NCBI GenBank assembly: GCA_943788825.1
Contig: CALSRT010000007.1
Location: 248,001 to 312,000, forward strand
DNA length: 64,000 nt
Source of the DNA: UBA4582 sp002389265
Lineage (GTDB): Bacteria > Pseudomonadota > Gammaproteobacteria > Pseudomonadales > Azotimanducaceae
Direction: 5' to 3'
Position numbers and translations under genes: made by a program. Under the pieces are notes generated by a model. It saw nothing but the letters and a program-made list of their open reading frames with translations. It was not told the DNA's origin and ran no database searches. Shown in pieces: positions 7,844 to 17,020 of the stretch (position 1 is the stretch's first letter; every line of letters begins with the position of its first letter).

Positions 7844-8980
7844 ATGAGCGATATCAGACCCTTTACTATCGATATTCCGGCTCAGCAAATTGCTGATTTA
7901 AAAACTCGCCTGGCGCTCACCCGCTGGCCTGACAAGGAGACCCCCGACGACTGGAGCCAGGGCATTCCCTTGGCCTATATGCAAGAAATTCAGGATTACT
8001 GGCTACATCACTACGACTGGCCGGCACGTCAGACCAAGCTTAATGTGTCCCCCGGGTTCCTCACTGAACTGGACGGGCTCGACATTCATTTTCTACATAT
8101 CCGCTCACCCCACGCCAATGCTCGCCCCTTACTGTTGACCCACGGCTGGCCAGGTTCCATCGTCGAATTCCAAAAAGTCATTGCACCCTTGACGGATCCG
8201 ACTCAACACGGCGGCAGCGCAGACGACGCGTTCCACTTGGTTTGTCCGACACTGCCGGGGTTTGGTTTTTCCGGTAAACCCACCACACCTGGCTGGGATA
8301 TTGCCAAGATTGCCACCGCCTGGAACACCCTAATGGTCCGTCTGGGATATGACCATTATCTTGCCCAGGGCGGCGACTGGGGCGCCATCGTCACTAGCAT
8401 GATCGGCGCGCAGAATCTCGGCAACTGCCAGGGCATCCATATCACCATGCCCATCGTTCCGCCCGACCCCGAGACCATGAACGACCTGAGCGAACTGGAG
8501 AAATCCACTCTGGCCGGCCTCAAATTTTACCAGGATCACGACTCCGGCTATTCCAAGCAGCAAGCAACCCGACCGCAGACTCTGGGCTATGGGCTGGCGG
8601 ACTCGCCCATTGGCCAAGCTGCCTGGATTATCGAGAAATTCTACCAGTGGACTGACTGCGACGGGCACCCTGAGAACGTCATCAGCCGTGATGAGTTGTT
8701 GGACAATGTCATGCTTTATTGGCTGCCCGATGCGGGCGCCTCCTCGGCACGGATCTACTGGGAGAGCTTCGGCAGAACCGGTAACGACCCCATCAATCTG
8801 CCAGTCGGCTGCAGCATTTTCCCTAAAGAGATTTTCAAGACGTCGGAACGCTGGGCGAAGAAGCGTTTCATCAATCTGGTTCACTTCAATGTGCTGCAAA
8901 AAGGCGGGCACTTCGCCGCGTTAGAACAACCTGAAGCCTTTATCGGGGAACTCCGAGACTGCTTTAGAAAGATGACTTAG
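7844..8980 (+). CDS. Epoxide hydrolase (EHN-domain alpha/beta hydrolase)
   Basis: A 378-residue alpha/beta hydrolase of the microsomal-epoxide-hydrolase type. The N-terminal EHN domain (residues 1-95, RPFTIDIPAQQIADLKTRL) precedes the core with the oxyanion motif H100-GWPGS. The nucleophile elbow GGDWGA places the catalytic Asp at residue 178, and a C-terminal KGGHFAALEQPE supplies the His. It opens epoxides to vicinal diols. It is coupled to the MDR reductase upstream. Epoxides could come from a P450 or flavin monooxygenase, and both enzyme types occur in the window. Length is normal for bacterial members. Confidence 0.93.
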   Translation: MSDIRPFTIDIPAQQIADLKTRLALTRWPDKETPDDWSQGIPLAYMQEIQDYWLHHYDWPARQTKLNVSPGFLTELDGLDIHFLHIRSPHANARPLLLTHGWPGSIVEFQKVIAPLTDPTQHGGSADDAFHLVCPTLPGFGFSGKPTTPGWDIAKIATAWNTLMVRLGYDHYLAQGGDWGAIVTSMIGAQNLGNCQGIHITMPIVPPDPETMNDLSELEKSTLAGLKFYQDHDSGYSKQQATRPQTLGYGLADSPIGQAAWIIEKFYQWTDCDGHPENVISRDELLDNVMLYWLPDAGASSARIYWESFGRTGNDPINLPVGCSIFPKEIFKTSERWAKKRFINLVHFNVLQKGGHFAALEQPEAFIGELRDCFRKMT

Positions 8981-9145
8981 GGGCCAGCCTGAACCTGCAC
9001 CCGGCCGCCTTTTGCTGGGTTTTCAAGGCGCGTCAATGATTTATCTAAAGTTGGCCTGATTTCACCTTTTACATAACCCATGACCTGTTTATAAAGGTGT
9101 CGTTTTTTGATATCTTGCATCATGATAACCACCAAGGAGCTCACA

Positions 9146-9466
9146 ATGGCGAAAATCAAGTTCATCCAACACGACGGCAACGAGATCGTTGTTGAAGCAG
9201 TCAATGGCTCTACGGTCATGAATGCGGCTCTCGACAACATGGTCGCTGGTATCGACGCTGATTGCGGTGGTGAATGCTCCTGCGCCACTTGCCATGTCAT
9301 CGTTGATGATGCCTGGATCGGTAAGTTGGCAGCAGCAACTGCACAGGAAGAGTCAATGCTTGACCTGAATCCTGATCGTGAGCCGAATTCACGTCTGTCT
9401 TGTCAGATTCCGGTGACCGATGCACTGGACGGTTTAGTGGTTAATTTGCCGGAATTCCAGTACTAG
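9146..9466 (+). CDS. Adrenodoxin/putidaredoxin-type [2Fe-2S] ferredoxin
   Basis: A 106-residue ferredoxin. The cluster ligands C40-x5-C46-x2-C49 and C86 reproduce the adrenodoxin/putidaredoxin spacing exactly, including 36 residues between C49 and C86. An extra Cys sits at 44. The start at 9146 is set by AAGGAGC about eight bases upstream; the in-frame ATG at 9107 has no such site. This class usually passes electrons from an NAD(P)H ferredoxin reductase to a cytochrome P450. A P450 gene lies at 61745-63067, but no ferredoxin reductase was seen in the window. The gene has its own upstream region and a downstream hairpin, so it is probably monocistronic. Confidence 0.95.
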   Translation: MAKIKFIQHDGNEIVVEAVNGSTVMNAALDNMVAGIDADCGGECSCATCHVIVDDAWIGKLAAATAQEESMLDLNPDREPNSRLSCQIPVTDALDGLVVNLPEFQY

Positions 9467-9480
9467 TTGTCACGCTTTCT

Positions 9481-9509
9481 CGCCAGCATGCTTAATCGCA
9501 TGCTCGGCG
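9481..9509 (+). terminator. Strong inverted repeat downstream of the ferredoxin gene
   Basis: CGCC-AGCATGC, a six-base loop (TTAATC), GCATGCT, one bulged C, then GGCG form an 11-bp stem starting 15 bases after the ferredoxin stop. No U-tract follows, so it may protect the 3' end rather than act as a classical intrinsic terminator. Confidence 0.5.
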
Positions 9510-9698
9510 TCCCTCCACGCGCCTTCCTCCCATAACCCGGCTATCAATCCTGCCCCTGACAAACCTGACGGGCTTCTCAGGACAGGTATCAGAAATTCCT
9601 GAACAGTCTATGACCCTCCCCATGGATGCCTGCACCAGCAGCTCAGGTCTTAGCCCTGATGTGCACCCCGACGGCGAGCAGGAAACCCGGCCCTGAAT

Positions 9699-10157
9699 TC
9701 AGCCAGCACCGGCCTGGTCAACCAACTGTTGAATAAATTTCACATGGGTGCCGACGAACAAATCAGCAACGACCAGGTCCTGTACAATTTTGTCCTGACC
9801 AATTAAGAAAGTCGCCCGGCGAACCCCAATCCCGAAAGGACCCTCGACACCAAAGGCGCGAATCGCTCGACGCCCCTCATCAAATAACAACGGAAATGGT
9901 AACTTGTTCGCCTGCTTGAATTTTTCGTGACTCTGCTCAGACTGTGGACTGATACCCACCACCTGCAGGTCAGCGCTCAGTATCTCCTCATGCATATCTC
10001 GAATACTACAGGCTTCGGCCGTACAGACCATGGTGAAGTCAGCAGGATAAAAATACACAATCACCGAGCCGCCAGCCAGCAAACCATCAAGGGTGACGGT
10101 CTTGCCGGATTCGTCTTTTAAGGAAAAGTCTGGCGCAATATCGCCTTTCTTCAACAT
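9699..10157 (-). CDS. Peroxiredoxin, BCP/PrxQ type
   Basis: A 152-residue thiol peroxidase. The peroxidatic cysteine C45 and resolving cysteine C50 sit in FYPADFTMVCTAEACSIRD, with the C-x4-C spacing of atypical 2-Cys BCP enzymes. APDFSLKD near the N-terminus and FGVEGPFGIGVRRATFLI in the C-terminal half also fit. It reduces peroxides in the cytoplasm with thioredoxin as electron donor. I chose the ATG at 10157; an upstream GTG at 10187 would add ten residues that do not look like the family. Both cysteines are Cys, not Sec. Confidence 0.92.
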   Translation of the reverse strand: MLKKGDIAPDFSLKDESGKTVTLDGLLAGGSVIVYFYPADFTMVCTAEACSIRDMHEEILSADLQVVGISPQSEQSHEKFKQANKLPFPLLFDEGRRAIRAFGVEGPFGIGVRRATFLIGQDKIVQDLVVADLFVGTHVKFIQQLVDQAGAG

Positions 10158-10511
10158 GCTAAGTACCTGATTGGGTTGCGGGAGCACTCAGACTCGCCTG
10201 TGACGTTTTCCCGAACAGTCATGGGGTTAAAACCCATCGGCTCAGGCCAGACGTGCTATCTTACAAGCATACCAAGCCAATTGCTCGGCACGATTGGCTG
10301 ACATGTTTGACTGAAAAAATACTGGCGATCCGAAACAGGATGGGTGGCTCCGCCCCTAATCCAACGATTTAGCTCATTGCCAGCCCTTTTGGCCCGAAGA
10401 TAATTGGTTGAGTTCAAAAATATTTCCCCCTTGACTAGGCTGAACAAGCGCCAGCGTTTATGGTGAGACTTTAGTAATACATTTTTAACAAGCTACCTCC
10501 AGGAACGCTTT
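10158..10511. other. Intergenic region without a recognisable gene
   Basis: This gap lies between the divergent peroxiredoxin and nitroreductase genes and presumably holds both promoters. A short inverted repeat (ATGGG...CCCAT near 10219-10235) is visible. The only ORFs are short and have no family-like content. No RNA gene was recognised. Confidence 0.5.
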
Positions 10512-11177
10512 ATGGAACACTACGATGTCATGCGCACGACGTTCGCGGCGCGACAATATACCGACGACTTGGTCAGCGACGAAACCCTCTACAGACTGTT
10601 GGATAACGCACGTTTCGCCCCCAGCGGCGGTAACCGTCAAGGCTGGAAAGTCCTGGTGATCAAGAATACGGTTCGACGCCAGGCCTTGCGTGAAATCATG
10701 GCACCGACGATTAGGCAATACAAAGCCCAGGCCATGGCCGGCGAGACGCCGCTCAATACTGTGGTACCAAGCCAAGTAGACCAAGCGACTATAGACGCCA
10801 CATCCAGTAACTTCCCATTAGTGGACGAGCTCGAGCACGCACCTGTGTTGCTGGTCATCTGCGTCGATCTTACCGTCGTGTCATCCATGGACAAAGATTT
10901 GGATCGAGTAGGCCTCATCTCTGGCGCCTCAATCTATCCTTTCGCCTGGAATATTATTACAGCCGCCCGCAATGAAGGCCTGGGTGGAGTTTTGACAACA
11001 TTCTTGGCGAATCAGGAACCCCAAGCCAAACAACTGCTGGACCTGCCAGAACATGTGGCGGTCGCCGCCATGATCGCCATTGGCAAACCTGTTAAACAAC
11101 TGACTCGGCTTAAGCGAGCCAGCGTCGAGTCTTTTACGACCATAGACTCGTTCACAGGCGAGGTTTTCCGGAAATAA
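10512..11177 (+). CDS. Nitroreductase-family FMN oxidoreductase
   Basis: A 221-residue protein of the NADH/flavin nitroreductase fold. The N-terminal FAARQYTDDLVSDETLYRLL and RFAPSGGNRQGWKVLVI form the first FMN site, and IGKP near residue 195 with the preceding AARNEGLGGVLTTFL forms the second. It would be a homodimeric FMN enzyme reducing nitro groups, quinones or enones with NAD(P)H. The fold is also that of the dehydro-F420 reductase domain of actinobacterial FbiB, but nothing here proves that role. AGGAA about five bases before the ATG supports the start. Confidence 0.88.
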   Translation: MEHYDVMRTTFAARQYTDDLVSDETLYRLLDNARFAPSGGNRQGWKVLVIKNTVRRQALREIMAPTIRQYKAQAMAGETPLNTVVPSQVDQATIDATSSNFPLVDELEHAPVLLVICVDLTVVSSMDKDLDRVGLISGASIYPFAWNIITAARNEGLGGVLTTFLANQEPQAKQLLDLPEHVAVAAMIAIGKPVKQLTRLKRASVESFTTIDSFTGEVFRK

Positions 11178-11244
11178 GATATATAAAGCCTAGACCTGAT
11201 AAAGCGCACTAGGTGCAAGATTCCAGCAGACTGGAGCATCAACC

Positions 11245-11340
11245 CTATTGATTCTTAACCCAGGTTTTTAAGTAAGCGGTATCATTGCCACGTGCGGTAT
11301 AGCCCCAAAAATTAACTGTTAGCGGCGCAACCAGCCTGGC
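11245..11340 (-). pseudogene. Short coding-like remnant (C-terminal fragment)
   Basis: Thirty-one open codons end in TAG and encode a protein-like tail with NFWGYTARGNDTAYLKTWVK. It is preceded by two in-frame TAG codons and has no start. Codon use resembles neighbouring genes, and the residue pattern looks like a real C-terminus. The parent family was not recognised. It may be the last piece of a deleted gene between the nitroreductase and the TonB receptor. Confidence 0.25.
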
Positions 11341-11448
11341 CTACTATAAATTCAACGGCTTCGCTACCAACCGCTCTTGGTACTACTTGCCGTCATGACC
11401 GATGTATAAAAACCGATCATAGTTGTCTTGCCTCCATAATAGTTGAGT

Positions 11449-11483
11449 AAAAAAAAGGGCCGACCCTATTCGGGCGACCCTTC
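11449..11483 (-). terminator. Intrinsic terminator of the TonB receptor gene
   Basis: Read on the minus strand, AAGGG, an imperfect inner stem (CGCCC pairing with GGGTCG around a short loop) and CCCTT are followed directly by eight T residues. The structure starts about 25 bases after the receptor stop codon. Confidence 0.75.
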
Positions 11484-11508
11484 TTCATACTACTTTAGAA
11501 GCAGTGGT

Positions 11509-14388
11509 TTACAAGCCAAACTCTGGCGTGTAAACGAAGCCAACCTTGATCATACGACCAAACGGGTTGTGCGTGTATCCATCATAGCTCAAGTCAGTTG
11601 AGGCTAACGGTGGATCTTCGTCTGTAAAGTTGACGATTGACAGAGACAAAGTCACATTTTCAATCATGTTATTGATGTAGTGCAAATCATGAGTCATCTG
11701 ACTGTCAATAACCGCCATGGTTGGCAACGCTGGACGAACGTCATCGTAAGAGCTGACATAACGCAAAGCGTAGTTCACACGGTGGTCGATATTACCCCAC
11801 CTCGCAAAAGCTTGAGCCTGCAGCTCAGGCTTTGGCAGAGTAGGTTCGCCATCGTTCAGCTTACCAACGAAATCACCGCCATCAGCCAGCTTGGTGCCTG
11901 CGATAGAGGTAAAGTCGTCCGAAGTGTACTCAAGCACGTAGGTGCCTTCTGCGCCCACTGTGAGTTCGCCACCGGCGATGTCGTCAAAACTGTATCGAGC
12001 GGTGAAATCAAGACCAGAAGTCTTTTGGTCAGCACCATTGATGATATTACGACGAATGCGTTGAATGCCACCGGTCGGTGTACCCGTTGGGGTAAATCGA
12101 GCCAATAAATCATCACACGCCGCAGTACCCACACCCGCGCCTGCTGCACCGGTTGCGTCGTTAGCACAGCTATTAGCCGAGTATGCAGCAATCAGCTGAT
12201 CAGCACTCTCAGTCTGGAACGGATCTTCAAAGTCAAAGGACCAGTAGTCCAAAGAACTGTAAAAATTATCTTTAGCTAAAATGATACCAAAGTTTAACGT
12301 TGTCGCTGACTCAGACTCCAGGTTCGGATTACCCACTGTGTCCACAGCCTTAAAGGCAGCTGCCGGTGCGATATACTGCAATGACGTGCCTACACCACCC
12401 AGGAAGCTGCCTGGAGGTCCACGAAAGGTTGTAGAAGCAGAACCACGAATCTTGACAAGATCAGTAATGGCCCAGCTGAATGATGCTTTCGGGTCAAAAC
12501 TAGAACCACCTTGACCACTACCATAATCTTCGTATCGGAACGCTATCTGAGCATCTAACGTATCGGTGATTGGCAAAGCAAACTCAGCAAAGGCGCCATA
12601 GATGTCGCGGCGAGTGGATTCCGCATCGCCATTAGCCAGGAATGCCAGACGACCAGCACCCGCAACGCCACAATCCAGCGTATCTACATTACCCAAAGTC
12701 ACCGACGCTGGGTCAATAAACGGACAAGGATTGATAGCACGATTCGCAATATCTGCCAGGGTGAAGTCATAGCTTTCTGATCGGCTTTGTACGCCTGCCG
12801 CCCAGCCTATGTTACCACCACCAAGCGCCATGCCGGTTTCACCATTGAAGATGGCATCAAATACCAACAACTCATTGATCGCACGAGACGCGGTTTGTGC
12901 TGTCATCCAGTTGATCAAATCGTCAGAATTAGCGACCGCCGCGTTGTATTGCGGATTGGTAGCGCCATTGACAGCAGAGGTTTGAAGCGCATTCGAGAAT
13001 GGGTTGTAGTACTCACAATCACCCACACCGGGCGTACCAGTAGACGCATCACAATTTGGTCCACCGAGGCCATCCAAGCCAAATGCCATGCGTTCAATAT
13101 ACATGTCACTGCCCTGCACCCTACGATCTCTTTCAGACCAACTCATGCTTAGATCGAAGCCAACGCCATTACTGAACTCACCCGTAAAACCACCGGCGAG
13201 ACGCTTGGTTTTCGTGCTTCGCGCACCATCTTCAGGTTCGCCGTTACGACCAACAACACCCAGCATCCGTGAAATCACAAAGGCACCTTGGCCAGCGACT
13301 AAGAACCCGGGGTTCTGTGCGATCATATCAACCAAGCCTGGGTGGGTGGCGTCGATGTAACGGTCAGGCCCAAACAGAGACTGTGGTGGGTATGAAGGAG
13401 AGGTCTTCCAGCTTGGCAAGTCTACATCAGAGACCAGTGCTTCCGCATGAAATGACAATCGATCATTCACATCAAGATTGAACTCACCGAAAAGTTTAGT
13501 GGTCTCAGTTTCTTCGATCAAGTTGTCAAAGAAAGTAAACTGAAAACGGCAAGAAGTACCTGTTAATACGCCACCAACAGTTTCGCAGCCGGGATCAGGC
13601 ACTGCACCACCGAGCAAATCACCCGGAAAACTCGGACCAGAAGCCGGATACGCGGTGCCAGGGTTACCGATACCTGAGAAGCCACTTTCTGGGTTTACTG
13701 AGTAGTCACGCAAGGCCCAATCTCGAGACTTGATCGGCAGTTCATCGCGAGTTTCATATTCCGCCGCCAAGGCAAAATGGAAGTTTTCACCGCTATGACC
13801 AAAGATGATACCTAGACTATCGTCGCCATCTGAACCATCGATGTCCTGGTGCGAACCTCGAATCTCAAGGCCTTCAAATTTATCGCGCGTAATAAAGTTC
13901 ATTACGCCTGCAATAGCATCAGAACCATAAAGCGCGGCAGCACCGTCTTTCAGTACTTCAATCCTGCCGATGGCGATGGAAGGCATCGCGCTGACATCGA
14001 CGCCAATGGATTCGGTAGCGACGTGTCGTCGACCGTTAACAAGCACCAGTGTTCGTGCCGAGCCCATGCCGCGAAGGTTAACCGTAGTCACCCCTTCGTT
14101 GCCTTGGCCACCACGAGTATCGAACTGGTTGGTTTCACCAATGTTGCCTGAAGTCACACTCAGGTTACGAACCATCTCAAGCACACTAGGATTACCCTGG
14201 TCTTCTAAGTCCTCTCGACTAATGACATCGATGGGTAATGCCGCATCTTCTGCTGAGCCTTTAATGTAGGAACCCGTGACTACGACTTCCTCCATTTGCG
14301 CTTCGGCCCAGGCCGGCAGAGACCAAACACCCCCTAGAGCAAGTGCAACTGCTCCGACGGTTGCGCGTCTATTAAAAAATCCTTTCAT
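11509..14388 (-). CDS. TonB-dependent outer-membrane receptor
   Basis: A 959-residue outer-membrane receptor. A Sec signal peptide (residues 1-28, cleavage after PAWA) is followed by a TonB-box-like MEEVVVTGSY near residue 32. The plug domain has LPIDVISREDLEDQG, the VNLRGMGSARTLVLVNGRR segment and IGRIEVLKDGAAALYGSDAIAG. The rest is a long beta-barrel with many aromatic-girdle strands and internal Cys pairs in extracellular loops, ending in a hydrophobic strand. It imports a scarce large ligand using the proton motive force via TonB. The plug variant (NGRRHVATE) is common in proteobacterial TBDRs of unknown or carbohydrate/polyketide substrate. GGGGAGAG about eight bases before the ATG fits the start. 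No TonB/ExbB genes lie nearby. Confidence 0.95.
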   Translation of the reverse strand: MKGFFNRRATVGAVALALGGVWSLPAWAEAQMEEVVVTGSYIKGSAEDAALPIDVISREDLEDQGNPSVLEMVRNLSVTSGNIGETNQFDTRGGQGNEGVTTVNLRGMGSARTLVLVNGRRHVATESIGVDVSAMPSIAIGRIEVLKDGAAALYGSDAIAGVMNFITRDKFEGLEIRGSHQDIDGSDGDDSLGIIFGHSGENFHFALAAEYETRDELPIKSRDWALRDYSVNPESGFSGIGNPGTAYPASGPSFPGDLLGGAVPDPGCETVGGVLTGTSCRFQFTFFDNLIEETETTKLFGEFNLDVNDRLSFHAEALVSDVDLPSWKTSPSYPPQSLFGPDRYIDATHPGLVDMIAQNPGFLVAGQGAFVISRMLGVVGRNGEPEDGARSTKTKRLAGGFTGEFSNGVGFDLSMSWSERDRRVQGSDMYIERMAFGLDGLGGPNCDASTGTPGVGDCEYYNPFSNALQTSAVNGATNPQYNAAVANSDDLINWMTAQTASRAINELLVFDAIFNGETGMALGGGNIGWAAGVQSRSESYDFTLADIANRAINPCPFIDPASVTLGNVDTLDCGVAGAGRLAFLANGDAESTRRDIYGAFAEFALPITDTLDAQIAFRYEDYGSGQGGSSFDPKASFSWAITDLVKIRGSASTTFRGPPGSFLGGVGTSLQYIAPAAAFKAVDTVGNPNLESESATTLNFGIILAKDNFYSSLDYWSFDFEDPFQTESADQLIAAYSANSCANDATGAAGAGVGTAACDDLLARFTPTGTPTGGIQRIRRNIINGADQKTSGLDFTARYSFDDIAGGELTVGAEGTYVLEYTSDDFTSIAGTKLADGGDFVGKLNDGEPTLPKPELQAQAFARWGNIDHRVNYALRYVSSYDDVRPALPTMAVIDSQMTHDLHYINNMIENVTLSLSIVNFTDEDPPLASTDLSYDGYTHNPFGRMIKVGFVYTPEFGL

Positions 14389-14659
14389 CTATACTCTCCC
14401 CAAAAGGTGATTATATTTTTTTTCACGATTTATATACCCTCGCTACGACAACATAGTAAAAGCCAAAAAAATATGCAAGCCTTGTTTGTCAAGACTTATC
14501 GGAATGTTCTTACTTCAAAGACTACATATCGCTAGAACGACTCAAGAGCAACTTGTCGAAGTAGCCAACGGACATCCGTCGACGCCAACCTGTTGGGTAT
14601 AACCGCAGCTGGCGCGGCGAACACAAAGCCTGGTGCTCCGCACTTTAATCGAGGTATTC

Positions 14660-15637
14660 ATGATCACATTTGGCGCCCTGGGCGCAGCTAGAATAACGCC
14701 TGAAGCGCTCATCGAGCCCTGCCAACAGGAGCCCAGAGCTCAGGTCAGTCTGATTGCGGCGCGTGACAAGCGACGCGCAGCAATCTTTGCAACGCAGCAT
14801 TCTATCGATTTTATTGCCGAGAATTATGACGAACTGGTGAACGACCCACGCATCAATGCGGTGTACATCGCGCTACCTATTCATGCCCATCACCAGTGGG
14901 CGATACAAGCCCTACGCGCCGGCAAGCACGTTTTATGCGAGAAATCTCTCGCTAGTAATCAACGACAAGCCGTTGAGATGGCACAAGTCGCCGCTGAAAC
15001 CGGGCTTATTCTGATGGACGCCTTCCACTATCGTTATCATCCGCTATTCCACCGCGCGCAGGAGATCTATGCTTCAGGGCTGCTGGGCAAGATCATCAGT
15101 ATCCACGCTGAATTTAATGTACCCGTGCCAGATTCGAGGGATATTCGTATGAACTACGGAACTGCTGGCGGCGTTACCATGGATATCGGCTGCTATCCGA
15201 TTTCCTGGGTTCGCCACCTAACGGCCACTGAACCCATGGCAATAGAAGCCAACGCCGAAGTGGGACCCATGAACGTTGATGTTTACCTCGCCACCCAGAT
15301 GCTATTTCCCGGCAATCTGCAGGTTTCCACCGCGGCAGACATGCGCGCCGATGCTAAATTTACGGCCTTTATCAAGGTTGTTGGTGAGATCGGCACCATG
15401 GTAGTCAATAACCCCATTGCCCCTCAGCTAGGTCATTACATTGAACTGCAGCTTAATGATAAGGTTAGTCGCGAACAGTTTTCAACCCGTCCCACCTACA
15501 GCTATCAACTGGATGCCTTCGTGGCTGCCGTCGAGTCCCAACGCCAACCATTGACCGGGCCTGAGGATGCGGTGCAACAAATGGCTGTCATTGATCGCTG
15601 CTACGAAGCCGCGGGACTTCCCGTCCGCGGTCTTTAA
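14660..15637 (+). CDS. Gfo/Idh/MocA-family NAD(P)-dependent oxidoreductase
   Basis: A 325-residue two-domain dehydrogenase. The Rossmann N-terminus has FGALGAARITPEAL, and the strand end INAVYIALPIHAHHQWAIQAL is followed by GKHVLCEKSLASN, where the family's EKP motif reads EKS. The C-terminal alpha/beta domain includes MDAFHYRYHP and GGVTMDIGCYPISW. Members oxidise or reduce sugars, inositols, trans-dihydrodiols or related compounds, and the substrate here is unknown. The start was set at 14660 because GAGGT lies five bases upstream; the in-frame ATG at 14633 would add nine unmatched residues. Confidence 0.9.
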   Translation: MITFGALGAARITPEALIEPCQQEPRAQVSLIAARDKRRAAIFATQHSIDFIAENYDELVNDPRINAVYIALPIHAHHQWAIQALRAGKHVLCEKSLASNQRQAVEMAQVAAETGLILMDAFHYRYHPLFHRAQEIYASGLLGKIISIHAEFNVPVPDSRDIRMNYGTAGGVTMDIGCYPISWVRHLTATEPMAIEANAEVGPMNVDVYLATQMLFPGNLQVSTAADMRADAKFTAFIKVVGEIGTMVVNNPIAPQLGHYIELQLNDKVSREQFSTRPTYSYQLDAFVAAVESQRQPLTGPEDAVQQMAVIDRCYEAAGLPVRGL

Positions 15638-15742
15638 TCCAGAATCGGCAATGTGGCGCCAGCCAAATTTTACTGAGCCGGGTGCCGTACCTTTGCGGCT
15701 GATGCGGTTTTTTGTGTAAACTGACGCTCCGAAATGAACGAT

Positions 15743-15812
15743 GCTCATCAAAACCAGCTCATCAAAAACAGCTCATCAAATATTGTTCATCAGCCGATGG
15801 TCATCACGAGAT
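15743..15812 (+). repeat. 14-bp tandem repeat, about five copies, in the trhO leader
   Basis: Consecutive 14-base units begin at 15743, 15757, 15771, 15785 and 15799, each starting with a GCTCATCA-like core (GCTCATCAAAACCA in the first). The last two copies have diverged. The array ends at the start codon region of the TrhO gene, so it is in the mRNA leader or at the promoter. Confidence 0.9.
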
Positions 15813-16857
15813 GCTAGACATGCAAGGTAGTCAAGAAAACGGTAGTCAAGGCGAACTGTCACCACAGCCGATCATGGTCTGCGCCCTGTACCATTTTACT
15901 GCGCTGCACGATTATGCAGCTTGGCAAGCACCCTTGCTGGCCCTGATGACAGCAGAGGGCCTACGTGGCACCCTACTGCTCGCTCGAGAAGGTATTAACG
16001 GTACCGTGGCCGGCCCCAGCGCTGGTGTTACAGCGTTGCTGAACTTTTTACACCAGGACTCGCGTTTTCACGGCATCAAGCACAAGGAATCTTTTGATAC
16101 AGCAATGCCTTTTTATCGGCGCAAGGTTAAACTCAAACAGGAAATCGTCACCATGGGTGTGACCGACATTGACCCGTTGGATATCGTCGGCACCTACGTT
16201 AAACCCGAGGATTGGAATGCTCTAATATCCGACCCTGATGTCACGGTGATCGATACCCGCAACGAATACGAAGTGATGATTGGCACCTTTGACCACGCAA
16301 TCAATCCACATACCACCACTTTCAGAGAGTTCCCCGCTTATGCCGAGCAACATCTTGACAAGGCGGTACACAAGAAGGTTGCCATGTTTTGTACCGGCGG
16401 CATTCGTTGCGAAAAATCTACCGCCTACTTGAAATCACAAGGCTTTGAAGAGGTTTATCATCTGGAAGGCGGCATTCTCAAATATCTAGAAACCGTGCCA
16501 GAGGAAAACTCACTGTGGCACGGTGAATGCTTTGTGTTTGATAACCGGGTGACCGTCGATCACCAGCTTGAGAAAGGCCATTATGATCAGTGTCATGCGT
16601 GTCGAATGCCCATCGACAACCTGGCCAAACAGAGCAATGCCTATGTCGAGGGAATCAGTTGTCCGCACTGCATCGGCAAAACATCTACCGACCAGCGTCA
16701 CCGATTCATTGAGCGCCAACGACAGATTCAATTAGCCCGCGCTCGAGGCGAAGCCCATATCGGTGAAGATGCTGTCAACGCCCAGGCAGAACACAAAGCC
16801 GAGAAAACTGCACTGCGTGCGCAAACTCGCGCCGCGCAGAAGCCACCACCAGGTTAG
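15811..16857 (+). CDS. trhO: tRNA uridine(34) hydroxylase TrhO (rhodanese-domain protein)
   Basis: A 348-residue protein of the UPF0176/YceA family, which hydroxylates U34 of tRNA to 5-hydroxyuridine in an O2-dependent way. The N-terminal acylphosphatase-like domain (VCALYHFTALHDYAAW to EGINGTVAGP) is followed by the rhodanese domain with its active cysteine in MFCTGGIRCEKS and EVYHLEGGILKYLE. The C-terminal tail has two cysteine pairs (CHAC and CPHC) that may bind zinc. The start is ambiguous: ATGs at 15811 and 15820 are both possible, and the frame is open back to 15712 through the tandem repeat. Confidence 0.93.
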   Translation: MLDMQGSQENGSQGELSPQPIMVCALYHFTALHDYAAWQAPLLALMTAEGLRGTLLLAREGINGTVAGPSAGVTALLNFLHQDSRFHGIKHKESFDTAMPFYRRKVKLKQEIVTMGVTDIDPLDIVGTYVKPEDWNALISDPDVTVIDTRNEYEVMIGTFDHAINPHTTTFREFPAYAEQHLDKAVHKKVAMFCTGGIRCEKSTAYLKSQGFEEVYHLEGGILKYLETVPEENSLWHGECFVFDNRVTVDHQLEKGHYDQCHACRMPIDNLAKQSNAYVEGISCPHCIGKTSTDQRHRFIERQRQIQLARARGEAHIGEDAVNAQAEHKAEKTALRAQTRAAQKPPPG

Positions 16858-17020
16858 TGCTCGAGATCACCTCAGACTTTTCGCACCGCATTAGCCTCAC
16901 TCGCCATGACCCCGAGGCGCCAGCAATGCCGGGCCGCCCACGGCCAGTAGCTTTGAATGAGGGTTCACGCCGAGCAGCAAGAACATTGCATCTCACCATT
17001 AAGCTTGCAAAGATAGGGCT

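Larger units (their letters stand above)
11178..11508. other. Intergenic region between nitroreductase and TonB receptor
   Basis: This convergent gap holds the remnant tail at 11245-11340 and the intrinsic terminator of the TonB receptor at 11449-11483. No complete gene is seen. Confidence 0.5.

Noticed and set aside
13088..14269. Several plus-strand ORFs inside the TonB receptor
   Set aside because: They are antisense shadows with no motifs or ribosome sites.
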